DNA from: Opisthorchis felineus
Lineage: Eukaryota; Platyhelminthes; Trematoda; Opisthorchiida; Opisthorchiidae
Direction: 5' to 3'
Length of the DNA: 64,000 nt
Assembly: GCA_004794785.1 (NCBI GenBank)
Contig: SJOL01009403.1
Span: 920,155 to 984,154 of the forward strand
Positions within the stretch are counted from its first letter, which is position 1, and each line of letters opens with the position of its first letter. The position numbers and the translations under genes were made by a program. Positions 11,076 to 23,023 of this stretch are shown piece by piece. A model generated the notes under the pieces. It was not told the origin of the DNA. It worked only from the letters and a program-made list of their open reading frames with translations, and ran no database searches.

Positions 11076-12677
11076 CCGACCACACAGGTATTTCGAATTT
11101 TCATAAGATTCTGAATGAGATACTCTCCTCTACATGCAAGCTTACAAAGAGAATTTTGGGATTTTCCTCCATTCTTATCTCCAGTTGATAAAACAAACTC
11201 ACCCAAATACCGAAAAGGAGCTCCTCGGTAGCGATTGTCTCAATGGGAATGCTTATGCTATTAAAACAGTTTTACTAGTCAACTACCGGGGCTGATGTCG
11301 TGAGCGCTGCCGGTTAACCACCCGTCCACAGTAGGCGACGCATCTTGATTACCTCGGCGACTGTGCAGCTCATCACAAATTGCTCAAACCTATCATGTTT
11401 GAAATACAGATTGATGGTAAAGAAGCTGGAACAGGGAACTGAGCAACGCAAGATACCTCGATTCTTACAGCCTTCCCAAAAATGCCGTTGTTTACGCTGG
11501 TTTATTAGCTTGCACATCCTTCACAAATTACCTCGTTTCGCGGTTTTACATGAGTTTCGTCATGTGGCATGTAGCCTATTGTTCGTTGTGACCTAGGTCA
11601 TGCTAAATACGTTCAGCATGTTGACTGTCAGGCTTCAGTCAAAGACGAAAGTACTGACTAGGTTTGTGACGCTCCCAATCCAGTTGAAATAAAGTATAAC
11701 GTTACACACTCAGGAAGTGTGCCAACACCATCGCATACAACTCATCTTTTGGTGCAAAAACGTTTGGAAGCCATCTGAACAGCTCCTGTAGTCGAGGGAG
11801 CACACCCGTGGGGAAGAAACCTTGGTACCCACCAAGTGTATTTTATCGAGAAAAGAAATGTTTTACAATGGGTAAGGTAATTAAAACTTGGAAGGGTTTG
11901 CTGATATGCTGAATGGAATGCGTGATCTTCAACTAATAAAAACTCATTGCAATTAATCACTCTCCGACTGGCGGTCAAAGTTTCCCGGTTTGTTATGTTT
12001 GTCGTACACTAAAAGAATTGTACTTTGCGTTGCATGAGGTCTAATGAAGCTTGTCTGCATCTCAAATGTAGGATGCGTAAATGCAGAGTTCCCTGAGTGA
12101 ACCAGACGACAAATCACTAGTTCCGGATAAGAAAATGAGGAAAACTCTTTTAATGGTCACAATGTCAAAGTAGTCTTCAGCCATTAGACGCAAAATTTGT
12201 GAGCTGGATAAAATCTCGCCAAAACAATCATCTAGACCCATCACCCTGTTTTAAGCTCATACACAGACAGGCCTAATTAGACTTTACAAGGAGTTGAAGT
12301 AATCTTGGTCTGTAATGGTCTAACATAAAAATCCAAACTCCAGTTCCGGAAACATTCGAGGAGTCCATGAAATTGTTAATCAACAGATCAAACAGACGGA
12401 TCTCTTATGTTGCTCAGTCGTCATGGTTGAGTGCTCCTGCTACTGTGAAGAAAGTATTTGGGACGGATGTCACTCCCCACAGCGAGAATTGTCAACTAAA
12501 CTAGGTCCCAGGACTGTGTATTACATTGTGACTAGTAGCATTGTATACAAACCCTCGGTACAATAGGTTTTCGTTTGTACAGGCACCTCACCACAGAATG
12601 GTTAGAAAGTCAGGTAGTTCAATCAACTCGCGTGAATTCGGAAGTTTTTTTTCACGCTAAACTGGAATTTACAAAGC
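11076..12677. other. No recognised feature
   Basis: Short overlapping frames on both strands near 11.3-11.6 kb and 11.7-12.0 kb show no recognisable protein. Confidence 0.4.
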
Positions 12678-12838
12678 GTCCCTTTCGGTGCCTAGCTGCC
12701 ATACCACCCGAAGGAAGCACGAGGGCTGGGATACTGCCAGGTTACCCAAGCCTAGACAGGGGAAGTCGAGAGGTAGAAGTCGGGCTCGAACCACGGACCT
12801 TCCGGTCAGTAAATTCGCACTCTAACCACTGAGGAATA
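12678..12838 (-). repeat. tRNA-derived SINE
   Basis: A well-preserved copy. Minus-strand transcription is implied by the pol III-type B box: ggtccgtggttcgagcccg read on the minus strand at about 12783-12800, close to GGTTCGANTCC. The body matches the copies at 17.6, 41.3 and 43.1 kb (cctagacaggggaagtcgag, ggaagcacgagggctgggat). The last ~15 bp of the 3' end seen in other copies is diverged or missing here. Confidence 0.8.
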
Positions 12839-12898
12839 CTAGCTTTACTTTGGACAGTTACACGTGTCTTCCCATAGCCCACACAGAAAGGTAGTTTT

Positions 12899-12994
12899 CT
12901 GGTGGTTGATCAGACCGTCGTTGGTCTGTTCTCCGAGCCTGGCAATCACGAACGGATCAGATAACAGATTAACGACCATCTAATCAACCACCAG
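12899..12994. repeat. 32-bp inverted repeat with 32-bp spacer
   Basis: Arm 12899-12930 (ctggtggttgatcagaccg...) is a close reverse complement of 12963-12994 (...taatcaaccaccag), separated by exactly 32 bases. It could be a miniature foldback or MITE-like element or an extruding cruciform. No other copy is seen in the window, and no coding frame is associated. Confidence 0.65.
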
Positions 12995-13298
12995 TAAACA
13001 CACCCGAGGTACCTATATTTCGACACATTGACAAACCTGTTTTCTTCGAATAACATGGACTGATATCGCCAAGTTTTTCTGTTGGCTGGCTAATGGAAAT
13101 TTCTATACACCTAACGGCGAAAGTGTCTCATCGATCCCTTGGAGCATGCACTATATGATCGAGAGGCACTCAGTATAAGGGTTTGCTAGCACTCATATCC
13201 CGAAATGTGTCTTAAGCTGCTACTAGAGTTTCTTCTTCAGAGGGATCACAGATTTTAAAGGGAGCGCTAGAAAGTGGTACGCAATCCTTACGTTCTCC

Positions 13299-13430
13299 AC
13301 CTAGGGATAGGTCAGCGGACCATGGTTTGAACCCCACCCTGGATTCACAACTGCTCCAGCAGTGTCTTAGCCCTGGTGCTTCCTTCGCGTTTCATCGCAT
13401 ATATATGCACCGAACGGGTGCTAGAGATAA
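13299..13430 (+). repeat. Diverged tRNA-derived SINE, plus orientation
   Basis: ggtttgaacccc (about 13332) is a good B box and lies in the same relative place as in the main SINE. Downstream blocks agcagtgtcttagccc and gtgcttccttcg match the SINE body read on its sense strand. It is probably an older subfamily. Confidence 0.55.
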
Positions 13431-14944
13431 AACAGTACTTTAATTAGTTAATCTTATGCTATAGAAAGAGTATCTGATTCTTCAGTATTTTTTTATTCTT
13501 TCTCATTCGATGCACTGCAGACTTTGGAGAAAGCCGTTTAGACCTTTAGGCCTAGCGGATATGTGTCTAGTATTAAACAGAGAACCATCAAGCTCCACCT
13601 ATGACAAAAACAAGCCTAGTGAATCCAATATCTTTGAAAGTCCCTCCACGGGGACGTAAAACACAACGTCTTTAGATGATTGGACCCGGTTTGTTCTGCC
13701 TGATATGTACGAGCCTCAAGAAAGTCGGAAAAAACAAACATGTCTTGCAATGTTGGAGAAGTAGTCCAATCTCCTGATTTTATTTTGAGTTGCCATAGGG
13801 ACATATTTGAAAGCGCGTTGCTACAGGCAGTCCTTAGGTGGCAAAAGCAATCCACGGAAAGTGTACTCGAATTGCAATTTGGCACTGAGATGGACCACTA
13901 GTCAGAAAATTGGTATGGCTATCCCTGATCCCAATTTAAGTTGAAAAAGCATATACCGATATAATAAAGAAATATGAAGAGAATTTCTGAGGATTCGTGT
14001 GCTGTGTCCTGGGTAATACTTTTAATAGACTGACAGAAGAACTAAATAGTTGAGGAACTACCAAGGGCATCCGTCTGAGAACCTACCTCATTAGCCGAGT
14101 TTTTGTCACTTGTTCGCCAAGAAATCCGAAACTGAGTGGTGTGCAGAATCCATGTGAATTTTATCTGGATTCAGTTTGTTGAAGCGGCTCAAAGTTATTT
14201 CTAACGTGGTTGTAAATTGACTGATCTTGTTGCACCGACCAGTAGAGGTAGTCCGTTTCACCTGAAGCAGCAAAAAGTTCAGGTTCATCCAGGGTGGCCG
14301 GAACGCAACAACGTCACGTCGACAGTGTGAAAATTGTTCACTCACCCAGACAGTAAAACTCTGTGTACTCGAGATTGAATCGATTTTGAGGGCAGTCCGG
14401 AGGACAGACGTTTGATGGCCTTACCGAACTGGCCATTCGATAGGTCATTTATGGACCAATCAAGGCACAATTTTTGCATCCCCATCTCCACCTGGGGAGC
14501 GACTGGTCTCACCTGCGCAATGCACTAATTGGGACGGTTAAGCATGACACCGGCTGTTTGTGACATGAGGACAATCGAATGAGGTGTATCAGTCTTGTAT
14601 CATTCTTTGAGGGGCGCGCTGTTCGACTGCAGACTTCCGGGTTGATCGTGTGTGGCTGGTACGGGGCTGGCGATGTGTACCCACCCCCTCTGTAAATCGC
14701 GATTATTTAGCTGTCCCGAATTTGCCATGACTTGTAAATGCTTATGTGCATGCACGTTTACATTGGCTTGGTTTTGTGTGTATGCAAGACAATTGCAACT
14801 GCCGGTGAAATCTCAGTGTTCAATGAGAGTTGGTTACCATCTGGCAGTGGGATCGAACACGGTGGTGACTATGCTAACCTGACGGGTGGCATAAGTCTGT
14901 TATCGGCTACATTCCCCTGGCAAATTTGCTTTCACTTCGATGCC
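13431..14944. other. No recognised feature
   Basis: Nothing supportable; frames at 13616-13885 and 14106-14345 (minus) show no recognisable domain. Confidence 0.4.
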
Positions 14945-15560
14945 TTAGTCATGCACACGCGTGATTGTGGGTTGGTCCAAACCGTAACCAAATGACTGCA
15001 ATGCCGCAATACATTGCACCGTGCTTGTCGCACGAACAATAATTGCTGCAACACTGTCGAGCAAAATGTAGCAGCTGCCCTTCGTTTTTAAATCAAAAGT
15101 ATAATTCACTCTAGACTTATGACTATTCGCCATAACGGAAAATCTCTCCTCAGCATTCATTAGTCCACTGTTGTGAACACCCACCACAATTCCAGCATCA
15201 ACATATACAGCAGGATCGAATTCGTCTAGACCAAGCAGTTTAGCCTTGAATACATCTGAGTGTTCCGTTTCACTTTCGGACTTTCCGGTTGCCGGTCTCG
15301 TCAAAAATATGCACATCTCCTACTGCTCTACCGTCAACAATTCGGGCTGAAATTCTGCATTGTGCATTGTTGAAGGAAGGCACCTCACACCAGCTAGGTA
15401 TGTCTGCTTTTCAGTGTCGCATGAAATTCGACAGTAACGGACGGAGTGCAACTTTCCAGCAACAGTTTAATCGACAGCAAGACGTATGCGTAACATGCGG
15501 TTATTCCAAGACACGGATTTACGTCGCCAAATTCAGGGTAGCCGGTGGACTACTCGACTT
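14945..15560 (-). pseudogene. Frame-broken gene fragment, family uncertain
   Basis: Minus-strand coding text continues through three frames. Approx. 15410-15560 reads ...VTVEFHATLKSRHT; 15275-15408 reads ...VPSFNNAQCRISARIVDG then VGDVHIFDETGNRKVRK and a stop; dropping one base near 15272 leads into an open frame that runs to 14945 (SETEHSDVFKAKLLGLDEF, then GIVVGVHNSGL, VNYTFDLKTKG, CYILLDSVAAI). The text is protein-like throughout, so a decayed gene, retrogene or assembly indel is likelier than chance. The block with hydrophobic strands, NSGL and C-x5-DSVA weakly recalls the third domain of HAP2/GCS1 gamete fusion proteins; this is from memory and unproven. Possible donors occur near 15020. 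Confidence 0.35.
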
Positions 15561-17553
15561 AATAAATTAAGGATCAGTTTTCAGAGCAAAGCTGTTTAGT
15601 ATGGATGACAAGAAAATGTGAATACAGATTAACGGCATTCGGGAAGATTCTAACCCGATGCGTGTAGGCATGACTGCAACGCACGTAGTCCGCGTAAAAA
15701 ACACCCTCAGCCTAGACCACCGTTCGGCAAAAAAACATTTCAAGTTTGCTTTTCAAGCTTCTCCTCAGTGATTATATCCTCTTCATAAAAGACAAACAGT
15801 GGACGGTCGTTTCATGTTGTCTTCAAAATACAAGGGTATATCGTAAGTATATGGTTAAATTTGCTTAGAGAATCAGGTGAGCATGGAAGGCAACCCACAG
15901 GTCAAACATCTGGGGAAGGTGACTCTTGAGAGGACACAGTCGGTTGGCATTCGCTTTCGCGTCTGCTTGTCACACTGAACTACACGAAAGGAATTCCGTG
16001 AAAAACGGTCAGTACCGGAGGGGAATCCCGTTGAGCCACATCTTCAACCAGCCGAACGAAGGTCCTGTAGCTCAAGCGATAACGTCGAAAGTTGAACAGG
16101 AAAGGGGAATTCTATAGCGTCCTCAATCGATTATTCATAATTTCCAAGTGTGGGGACAGTGCAACAGTAAAAACACATAATGTACCAAAGGGTAGCCTGG
16201 TAGCCGCAGCACAAATCAGAAGCATCTCACATGAGTAGCTATTTCTAATCTGCAAAGCGCTGGTCAAGGGTCACGTGTGGGCCTTGCGCTAAGGAACGTC
16301 TATTGTTAAGACATACCATCTTTCAGATGTGATTCAGCATACTTAAATGCAGTCCGGCATAACTAAATTAGCAATGAAAGGCAAACAGATATCCCTGTAA
16401 CCCACTCCAGGAGCTTGAAGCTTCGAATCACACAAGGACCCTTTGTTTTTGGGTGATAGTAATTCCCCGGACTGCAAGGAAGGTTTGCAACCAGCCCGAT
16501 GAAAGGATGTATAAGATTTGAGGCACACAGAATCTGACAACCATTTTCAACAACCAGACTAGACAGGCTCACTCGAAACCTGGTCTTATTTCGTACGGCT
16601 GCTGTGCGGATCAAAGATGAAGGTGTTCACGAGGAACAAGTCAGGCACTGACATTTTTCTTTGCATAATGTCGGTATGAAGTTTAGCTGCCTACATGACA
16701 GAGTAAAGTTAGGTGGCAGGACGCAATGGCGGCACATAGCACGTGTTCAAACGGTTCACAGAACATACAACGAACATGAAAAATGGTAATACCAGGAAAC
16801 ACTTATGCCTCTTAATTTTTTTGATGTAGCGGAATAAAAGTTCACTTCCCGACCTTAGTCCTGTTGTGAGAGAGCACATTTCATAAACCGATGGTTCACA
16901 AAAGGAAACGATCTTCCAAACAGAAGCGTATATTGGATCATGTGGTTAACCATGTTGTTGATGGACCCCAGAGTAAGGAGCATCTCACAGGAAAATACTG
17001 GATGAGAAGGAGCTATAAGAGCAGTTTGAGTAGGCAGTAAACCTTTCCTGAAAGCATAACATCATACAGAATCTGATAATTTGTATTACTCGATAGCCGA
17101 TTCTGACTGCTGCTGAGCATACTTTTGCACATATATATTTTATAACCTGAAATTACCTTTCATTCGTTTTAGCAAATACAACCTTGCTTTCTTAGCGCTT
17201 AATTGAACTGATGACAACAGTGCCACCCTCGTGGTTTTTCCACTTTTTTTGTTCCATCTGGAGCAATGGTTTACAGGATGTTGGGTCATTGTTGAGACGC
17301 AAGAAACTAACTCGATGTTTTGTACCTTACCTCAAACGTCGTAAAAATATGGAGGAAAAGTCCTGGAAAATATACTTTTTGGAATTTATGAAGTACAAAG
17401 CCATATGGCAGCTAAATCTATGCACTGCTGTGAAAGACCGTGTGATAAAATGCAGCCTTCAATACGAAAGCTGCGCTAAAGAAAGCGATCTCCAGGAAAC
17501 TGCTATACATGTTATGAATAGCTGGAATAAAGCTAGAACTGTTGTTCGGTCCT
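15561..17553. other. No recognised gene
   Basis: The longest frame, plus 17211-17564 (117 codons), is Lys-rich, has no motif I recognise, and its stop codon lies within a SINE target duplication; it is not called as a gene. Confidence 0.35.
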
Positions 17554-17758
17554 CCCTTATATAGATAATCGTTCAGCTGTAACGCCTTTTCGGTGCCTAG
17601 CTACCGTGCCGCCCGAAGGAAACACGAGGGCTGGAACACTGTCAGGTTGCCTAAGCCTAGACGGGAGAAGTCGAGAAGCGGAGGTCGGCTTCGAACCACG
17701 GGCATTCCAGTCAGAAAATTAGCGCACTGAGCCATCCCGTCCCCGCCCCTTATATAGA
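17554..17758 (-). mobile_element. tRNA-derived SINE with perfect 12-bp target duplication
   Basis: The 12-mer cccttatataga occurs at 17554-17565 and 17747-17758, bracketing a 181-bp SINE body (17566-17746). Read on the minus strand the element starts with a tRNA-like head: an A-box-like segment (gatggctcagtgcg...), then gtggttcgaagccg as the B box. It continues through the common body and ends ...gttacagctgaacgatta. There is no poly(A) tail. This is one of two copies here with perfect duplications, so it is relatively young and defines the element's ends. Confidence 0.9.
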
Positions 17759-20700
17759 CCACTTTCGTAATAGCGACCGCTGCGGTTATTCACCAAGGTC
17801 TTTCGTTGAGTCACCAAGCGAATTTTGCCTAGTCATGAAAGGAAACTATTAAGTGAGTTGGCTTAGGCGGACTCCTGTACGCAACATTTGTTATGCACTA
17901 CTTTTGTGGTTGGTACAATTCCCATAGAAATTTGATGTTAAGTCAGGCAGTCATTGAATATGTGAGAGCACCACGTTGACACTCATGGGTCCTGTACAAG
18001 AGGTCTTATGTCCAAAACGAAAAAAATTTCCATATTCAACGGGTAGAAATGAAGTGAACACAGTGGTGTAAGTGGTGGAAACACGTTGTGAAGAAGGTCC
18101 GAGGACTCGGGAGAAGAATAGTTGTGCATTTGGGCGGTAGATACATGCGCATAAAAATTCCGCTAAAGCGTTCGTAATTCTATATAATCTCAAAAGAGTT
18201 CACCCATGAAGCACTGTCCACATGCTGTTCAGCATGTAGTCTTCAAGGTAAACTAGCGAGGAAGAAGCGAAAAAAACACAACTACTTACAAATCGGCTCG
18301 AAACCCCCCATGAAAGTGGAAATCTGTAGTTGAACACACTATGTAGGCTTTTGCGACCAATATCCTGTTGCCTAGACTGTGCGGTATTTTTCTCAGGAGG
18401 GATGGTTCCTTTGGGTAAGGAAAAAATCGACAGGGCAAAGAGGGGTTCATTAAGTACAGAAGCTTCCACGTTTGCTGCTGCAGTCCGAAGCAGAGGTTTG
18501 GAAACCATAGTCTACAGACTACCACGGATCACCCTCATTAGAGTTGTCCCAGTACATGATATTTCATGGATTGGCTCGTTCAAAGCTGGAAGTTAAAGCC
18601 GGTTGAGTGTCCGGGTTCTGGTAGCGAGTCGATTTTGTGCGAATGATTTTGTCTTCCACACGTTCGGTGAGCTATGAACGAGTGCAATGGAAAGTTCAAA
18701 TTACATCAAATCTTATCAAAAGCAAGCTCATCTGTCTGAGGGTGCGCCTCCAACCGATTCGGACCATTCTCGCACGATATTCATGACAAATGGATTTTGA
18801 TACATCCAAGTTTAGTCCCGACTAAGTAGTTTAACTGAATTAACCCAAACATTCCACTGTCTCAATCACAAGAGTTCTGGGGAAGCCAAAAAAGGACTTT
18901 TTCCTAGCATTCCGCGCACCAAAAAACAACGACCAACCCCAAGTAAACTTAAAGTTGGTGTTACATGTTTCCGGTTGCTTTTGCGCACCAAAATAATAGG
19001 TTTTTCCCACAAAAGAATGTCTTATAAAATATTTGAAACAAAAAGGTTGAAACGGTGTTATCCGGGGAAAGCCGTTTGCTGGATGGAAATTTTCTTTGTG
19101 AGAATAAAATGTCCACTCTCTCTTATATCAGTGACCTTTATTTGAGAATATCAGTGATTTGTACCCGCAGGATAATCCTGCAGGAAAAGATCACCAACAT
19201 TTTGATAATGACTGGTAAGATAGCAGCGTTAAAATGTATTGCACAGTACTCCCTGTGTTGAAAAACCTTCTGTGCAATGTTGTAGAAGTAAAATTTATTT
19301 CTATCTGAACTTACGCAGAATCTAAAGTAGCAGTTACAAAGTTAGAACAGCAGACGAACTTTTTTGTTGAATGATTCCCAGCTCTTCCGTCCTTCATATT
19401 ACACAGCTGTGCGTATTCCAGGTTTATCCTCACATATAAGATGTAAGCGGTTTTGCCTTGGGTCTAATTTGTTCATCAGTGTGATTCAATGTCTCGGCGA
19501 TTGTACTGAAGTGGCTCAAATATTCGGAGACAAGATGGCTCTGAAATGTAGTGGTCCGGCCATGGGAATCCGTGTTACAAGTTTTCGGCTGCATTTGGGC
19601 TGTAACTCATCGCTTTCAAATCATCACTGAGCTGTGTGATATGGTGGTATAGAAGCGCAGTAGTTTACAGCAAAGTGGTTGTTGAGTTTAGTAAAAGGAT
19701 GTGCTGGTAGATGTGTCTTCTTGCGGTGAAGAATGATCTGCTGCAGTTCAGCTAAATAGTTAGGCACGAACCACAAGTGGCAACAGAATTACTGAGTTTT
19801 ATGTTGGCTAGCAGCACGATCTGCTGTAAGAAATATGGGAGGACTGATAAGAAGACGTGAACACTGGTTTCAGTGGCACACACAATGAGACTCGTCAGCC
19901 TCTATCAGAGAGCTTGAATGGTTGCCTTAAGGACTATGTCGAACTTGAAATAACAAGCCTTTTGGATTTTTCATATACACAGAATACATACTTTGGAATG
20001 GGACCAATTCAGAACAAATCAAGTGAGCAAGCAAGTAAGCAAGCAAACAGTCAGTTCCTCTGATGAATAAAAGCATCTAAGATTTCCAAATTTGCAGCCC
20101 GAACACATCATAAAAGTTTGCTACCACGCAGCCCTTAGTGGTGATTAAATTGCTGGTCTGAAAAGGATGTTCGCTAAAAACGCCATGAAAACGAGTAAGC
20201 CACGTTCTCCAATTTGAAGATTTTTATCCCATAACAAATTCAAGGGCAAATGGTTTCCCAATCTAAAAGACGACAGAGGTAAACAAAGAAATTTTGGCCT
20301 ACATTGGTTGTTCCGTGTTGTGCGCGATGAACTCAGAGTAAATGCATCATAAACAGGTAAAAAAACCCTAGGTCACGACCGGCCATAAATCAAAAGTTGA
20401 CTAGCACACGGATCAAATGCACAGAGACTTCAAAGTTTAGTCATTTAGGAATAAAGCGTAATTAGCTCGCCGAAAGTCTTTGATGTCGGTCACTGTGACA
20501 TAGGCGGCTTCACCTTGATGAATATGGGAACCCTGGCACCAGACAAATCATAGTATATTGGGGCAATTATTGAGATTTCACAGCTCTGACAATTTAGGAA
20601 ACAGGCACCCATCCATATAGTGATCCGTTTTGAGTTTTGTATATTTAGAGTATAGTTTTGGAGAATGAGTAAGCCAGTTGCAGTTGTCCACTTAAACTGA

Positions 20701-20940
20701 GTTGTGCTGCAACCGTGTGGAAAATTTCTTCAATCCGAACTCTCTACAGGCCCTATCATCGTTGTACGGTTTTCCGGCAAGGCCAGATGGTGGTGTGCTC
20801 CACCCGTTTGCAGAGATAAATGTGAATTCTGGTAGCGTGAGTACGTTTGGTCATTTCCAATCGAGGTTTTGTCCTGTAAATGAAGCTAGTCTACACTGAA
20901 TAGCTGAGAAGCGCTGTCAGGCTCCATCAGCACTGGGCAC
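17759..20940. other. No recognised gene
   Basis: Open frames up to 102 codons near 18.2-18.6 kb overlap on both strands and show nothing recognisable. 20020-20055 is a short imperfect (caag)n-like stretch. Confidence 0.4.
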
Positions 20941-21063
20941 CTCACGAAACTCCAGTGAGTTTCGAGGGCGAGTTAATCACAATGCTGATCAACCGCCTTT
21001 GGCCGAACCGTCAGATGTTCAAACTACCCCCAGCGGGCTCGAAACTCCCTGGAATTTCGTGAG
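20941..21063. repeat. Paired palindromes (26-bp inverted arms)
   Basis: 20941-20966 and 21038-21063 are inverted copies of each other (24 of 26 bases). Each arm is itself a hairpin: CGAAACTC-CAGT-GAGTTTCG at 20945-20964 is a perfect 8-bp stem with a 4-base loop, and 21040-21059 is the slightly diverged partner. The structure could be a binding site pair, a foldback or a degraded mobile terminus. No coding frame is linked to it. Confidence 0.65.
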
Positions 21064-22892
21064 ACATGCACCACCGATGACTCACAATAAGGAGGAAACA
21101 ACTGTACAATGATCCCAGGCTTTTCCACATAGACCGGCTATGGAATTGAAGCCATACACCTCTGTTCACAGTTCCTTCAAAAGTGTAAATTGCTCAAAAT
21201 TCACTCAACCCTAGATGCAGCCGCATACCTCTACCTGACTACCTGAATTAGTTATCCAAGGCTTTGAAACCTAGCTGGAATTCGTTTTGAAGAAGGCTTT
21301 GATGCTGAACACTCATAATTTTTTGGCCAAGTGAAATCAGTCATTGTTCGCAAGTTGAGTTACAGAAATCTCACTAAAATGCGAAGTGTCCGGAAATTGA
21401 GTAGCATTTTACCCATCAATTTCTGAGCTCAAAAATATTCTATCTAGGGACCTCGACCCATCATCATTGACAGCAATATACCAGTAACACATATTGGTGC
21501 TTAACTGCCATAGGACTTCGACTGTTTATGTCAATTGATCCATCTAAATGTAAATTACTTCAGAAGTGCAGTCAGTGGATGGTAAACAGTTGTAAAGGTG
21601 CCGTAAGGTCTGGTCTGCTGGAGAGGTCGTGATATCATTAGAAGCAGGGGCCTGGGAAATGGCCCCAGGATTAGGCCAAGAGCACTCCAGAAAACAGCAC
21701 GAAATTTATTACCTCAGTTGTTAATATCCAGTTCTGAATGAAGCAAGCATTTAATTATTATGTGAACATCCGGCAGCAGTGTGCTAACAGACACAGCGGA
21801 CGAGACTATTTACCAAGTTTGCTCATTTTCAAGGCGATTTTCGGTGTACTGACCACACGAAAGCCTCCGACGACAACTATAAAATTGTCCCTCTTTGTAA
21901 TTCGACCGTCTTTCGTCGTGTCCACGGGCACCAACAGCCAAATTTTATGATTTACCATTATAGATGAAATTCAATGGGGTTGCTGAAACCAAGAGTTTCG
22001 GAGCAGTGAACGGCTGAGTCGAAGGCGTGGGTAACTATTTGACACGTTTTCAGTTCGACTATCCTACACATTATCAGCTGGTCATTTATACCATAAGGCG
22101 AGCTGACGGTACCCGCTTTTCCCTACTCCCTGTGGTTTGCATGCCAGATGTACAACCGTTGAGCTATTTGATCCTGTTCGATGAGAACAGAAAGTCCCAT
22201 TTCAGACACAGAGATATCTAGTTTCCGGCACTGTGATTTGGTGTGTCCATGAGCCAAAGATTCTCAAGTTTCTTGAATCCCAGCCCAGGCCACTAGCGAC
22301 CCACCACCTAAATTCATATGACGGACTCCAATTTAAGAAAGAATAACAGAGCGAATTCTGCTCAAGGATTGATTTTTCCACACAGTGACCGCCCTTTCAT
22401 GGTCCTCAACCTTCTGATAGAAAAATTATCCACCAAACTTCTATAGATCGCTAGTTTGTAACTCTTCACTGTTTGCGCTATCGACCCTGAGTGAGACATC
22501 TAGAAAATACCGGCTATTTCGTCACATGGAATGCCAGGTATGGCACTAACACACATCATCACATCATCAGCTGTTCCAGTAGTGCATTTGATCCGCTTCG
22601 TTTCCACAAGGGATAGGGATATAGCTTGCTGCTAAAGCTTGTGGAAACGTGCGTGAATGACTACACTGCTTCCGTAACTTCCGAAGGCTCCGTACAGCTA
22701 ATCATAACGGCCATGTTGAATGCAGACACTATGTGTTGGTCACGGCTGAGCTGGACTAATAAAAATTTGAACCTGTGGGACCTGAATAGGCAGGGGAAAA
22801 TGATATTGGTGTCAGGAAGGTCAGATTCCTGAAGATTATCCCAAAATACCCGAAACCTACTAAGACCGTCAAACTCTACTAAACGCCGATCA
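21064..22892. other. No recognised feature
   Basis: No supportable gene or repeat. Confidence 0.4.
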
Positions 22893-23023
22893 GACAGCCT
22901 TGGATCAAGGTTAAACACTGCCCTTTAAAATACAGCGCGTGATAGCCTTGGATCAAAGTCAGACAGTGAGAGACAGCCTTGAATCAAGGTTAGACAGTGT
23001 CTCATGAATATACAGTGCGAAGC
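22893..23023. repeat. Short tandem array, three degenerate units
   Basis: Three consecutive units begin with gacagccttggatcaagg or a close variant at 22893, 22941 and 22972 (48, 31 and 52 bp). The long units share a second half, aaaatacagcgcg / aatatacagtgcg; the middle unit lacks it. Confidence 0.75.

Noticed and set aside
17211..17564. 117-codon plus-strand frame as a gene
   Set aside because: No recognised domain; its stop lies in the SINE target duplication; coding status cannot be supported.
22550..22575. CTGATGA-like match on the minus strand as a hammerhead
   Set aside because: No GAAA block or stem II at the needed spacing; it is a (gat)n-like run.
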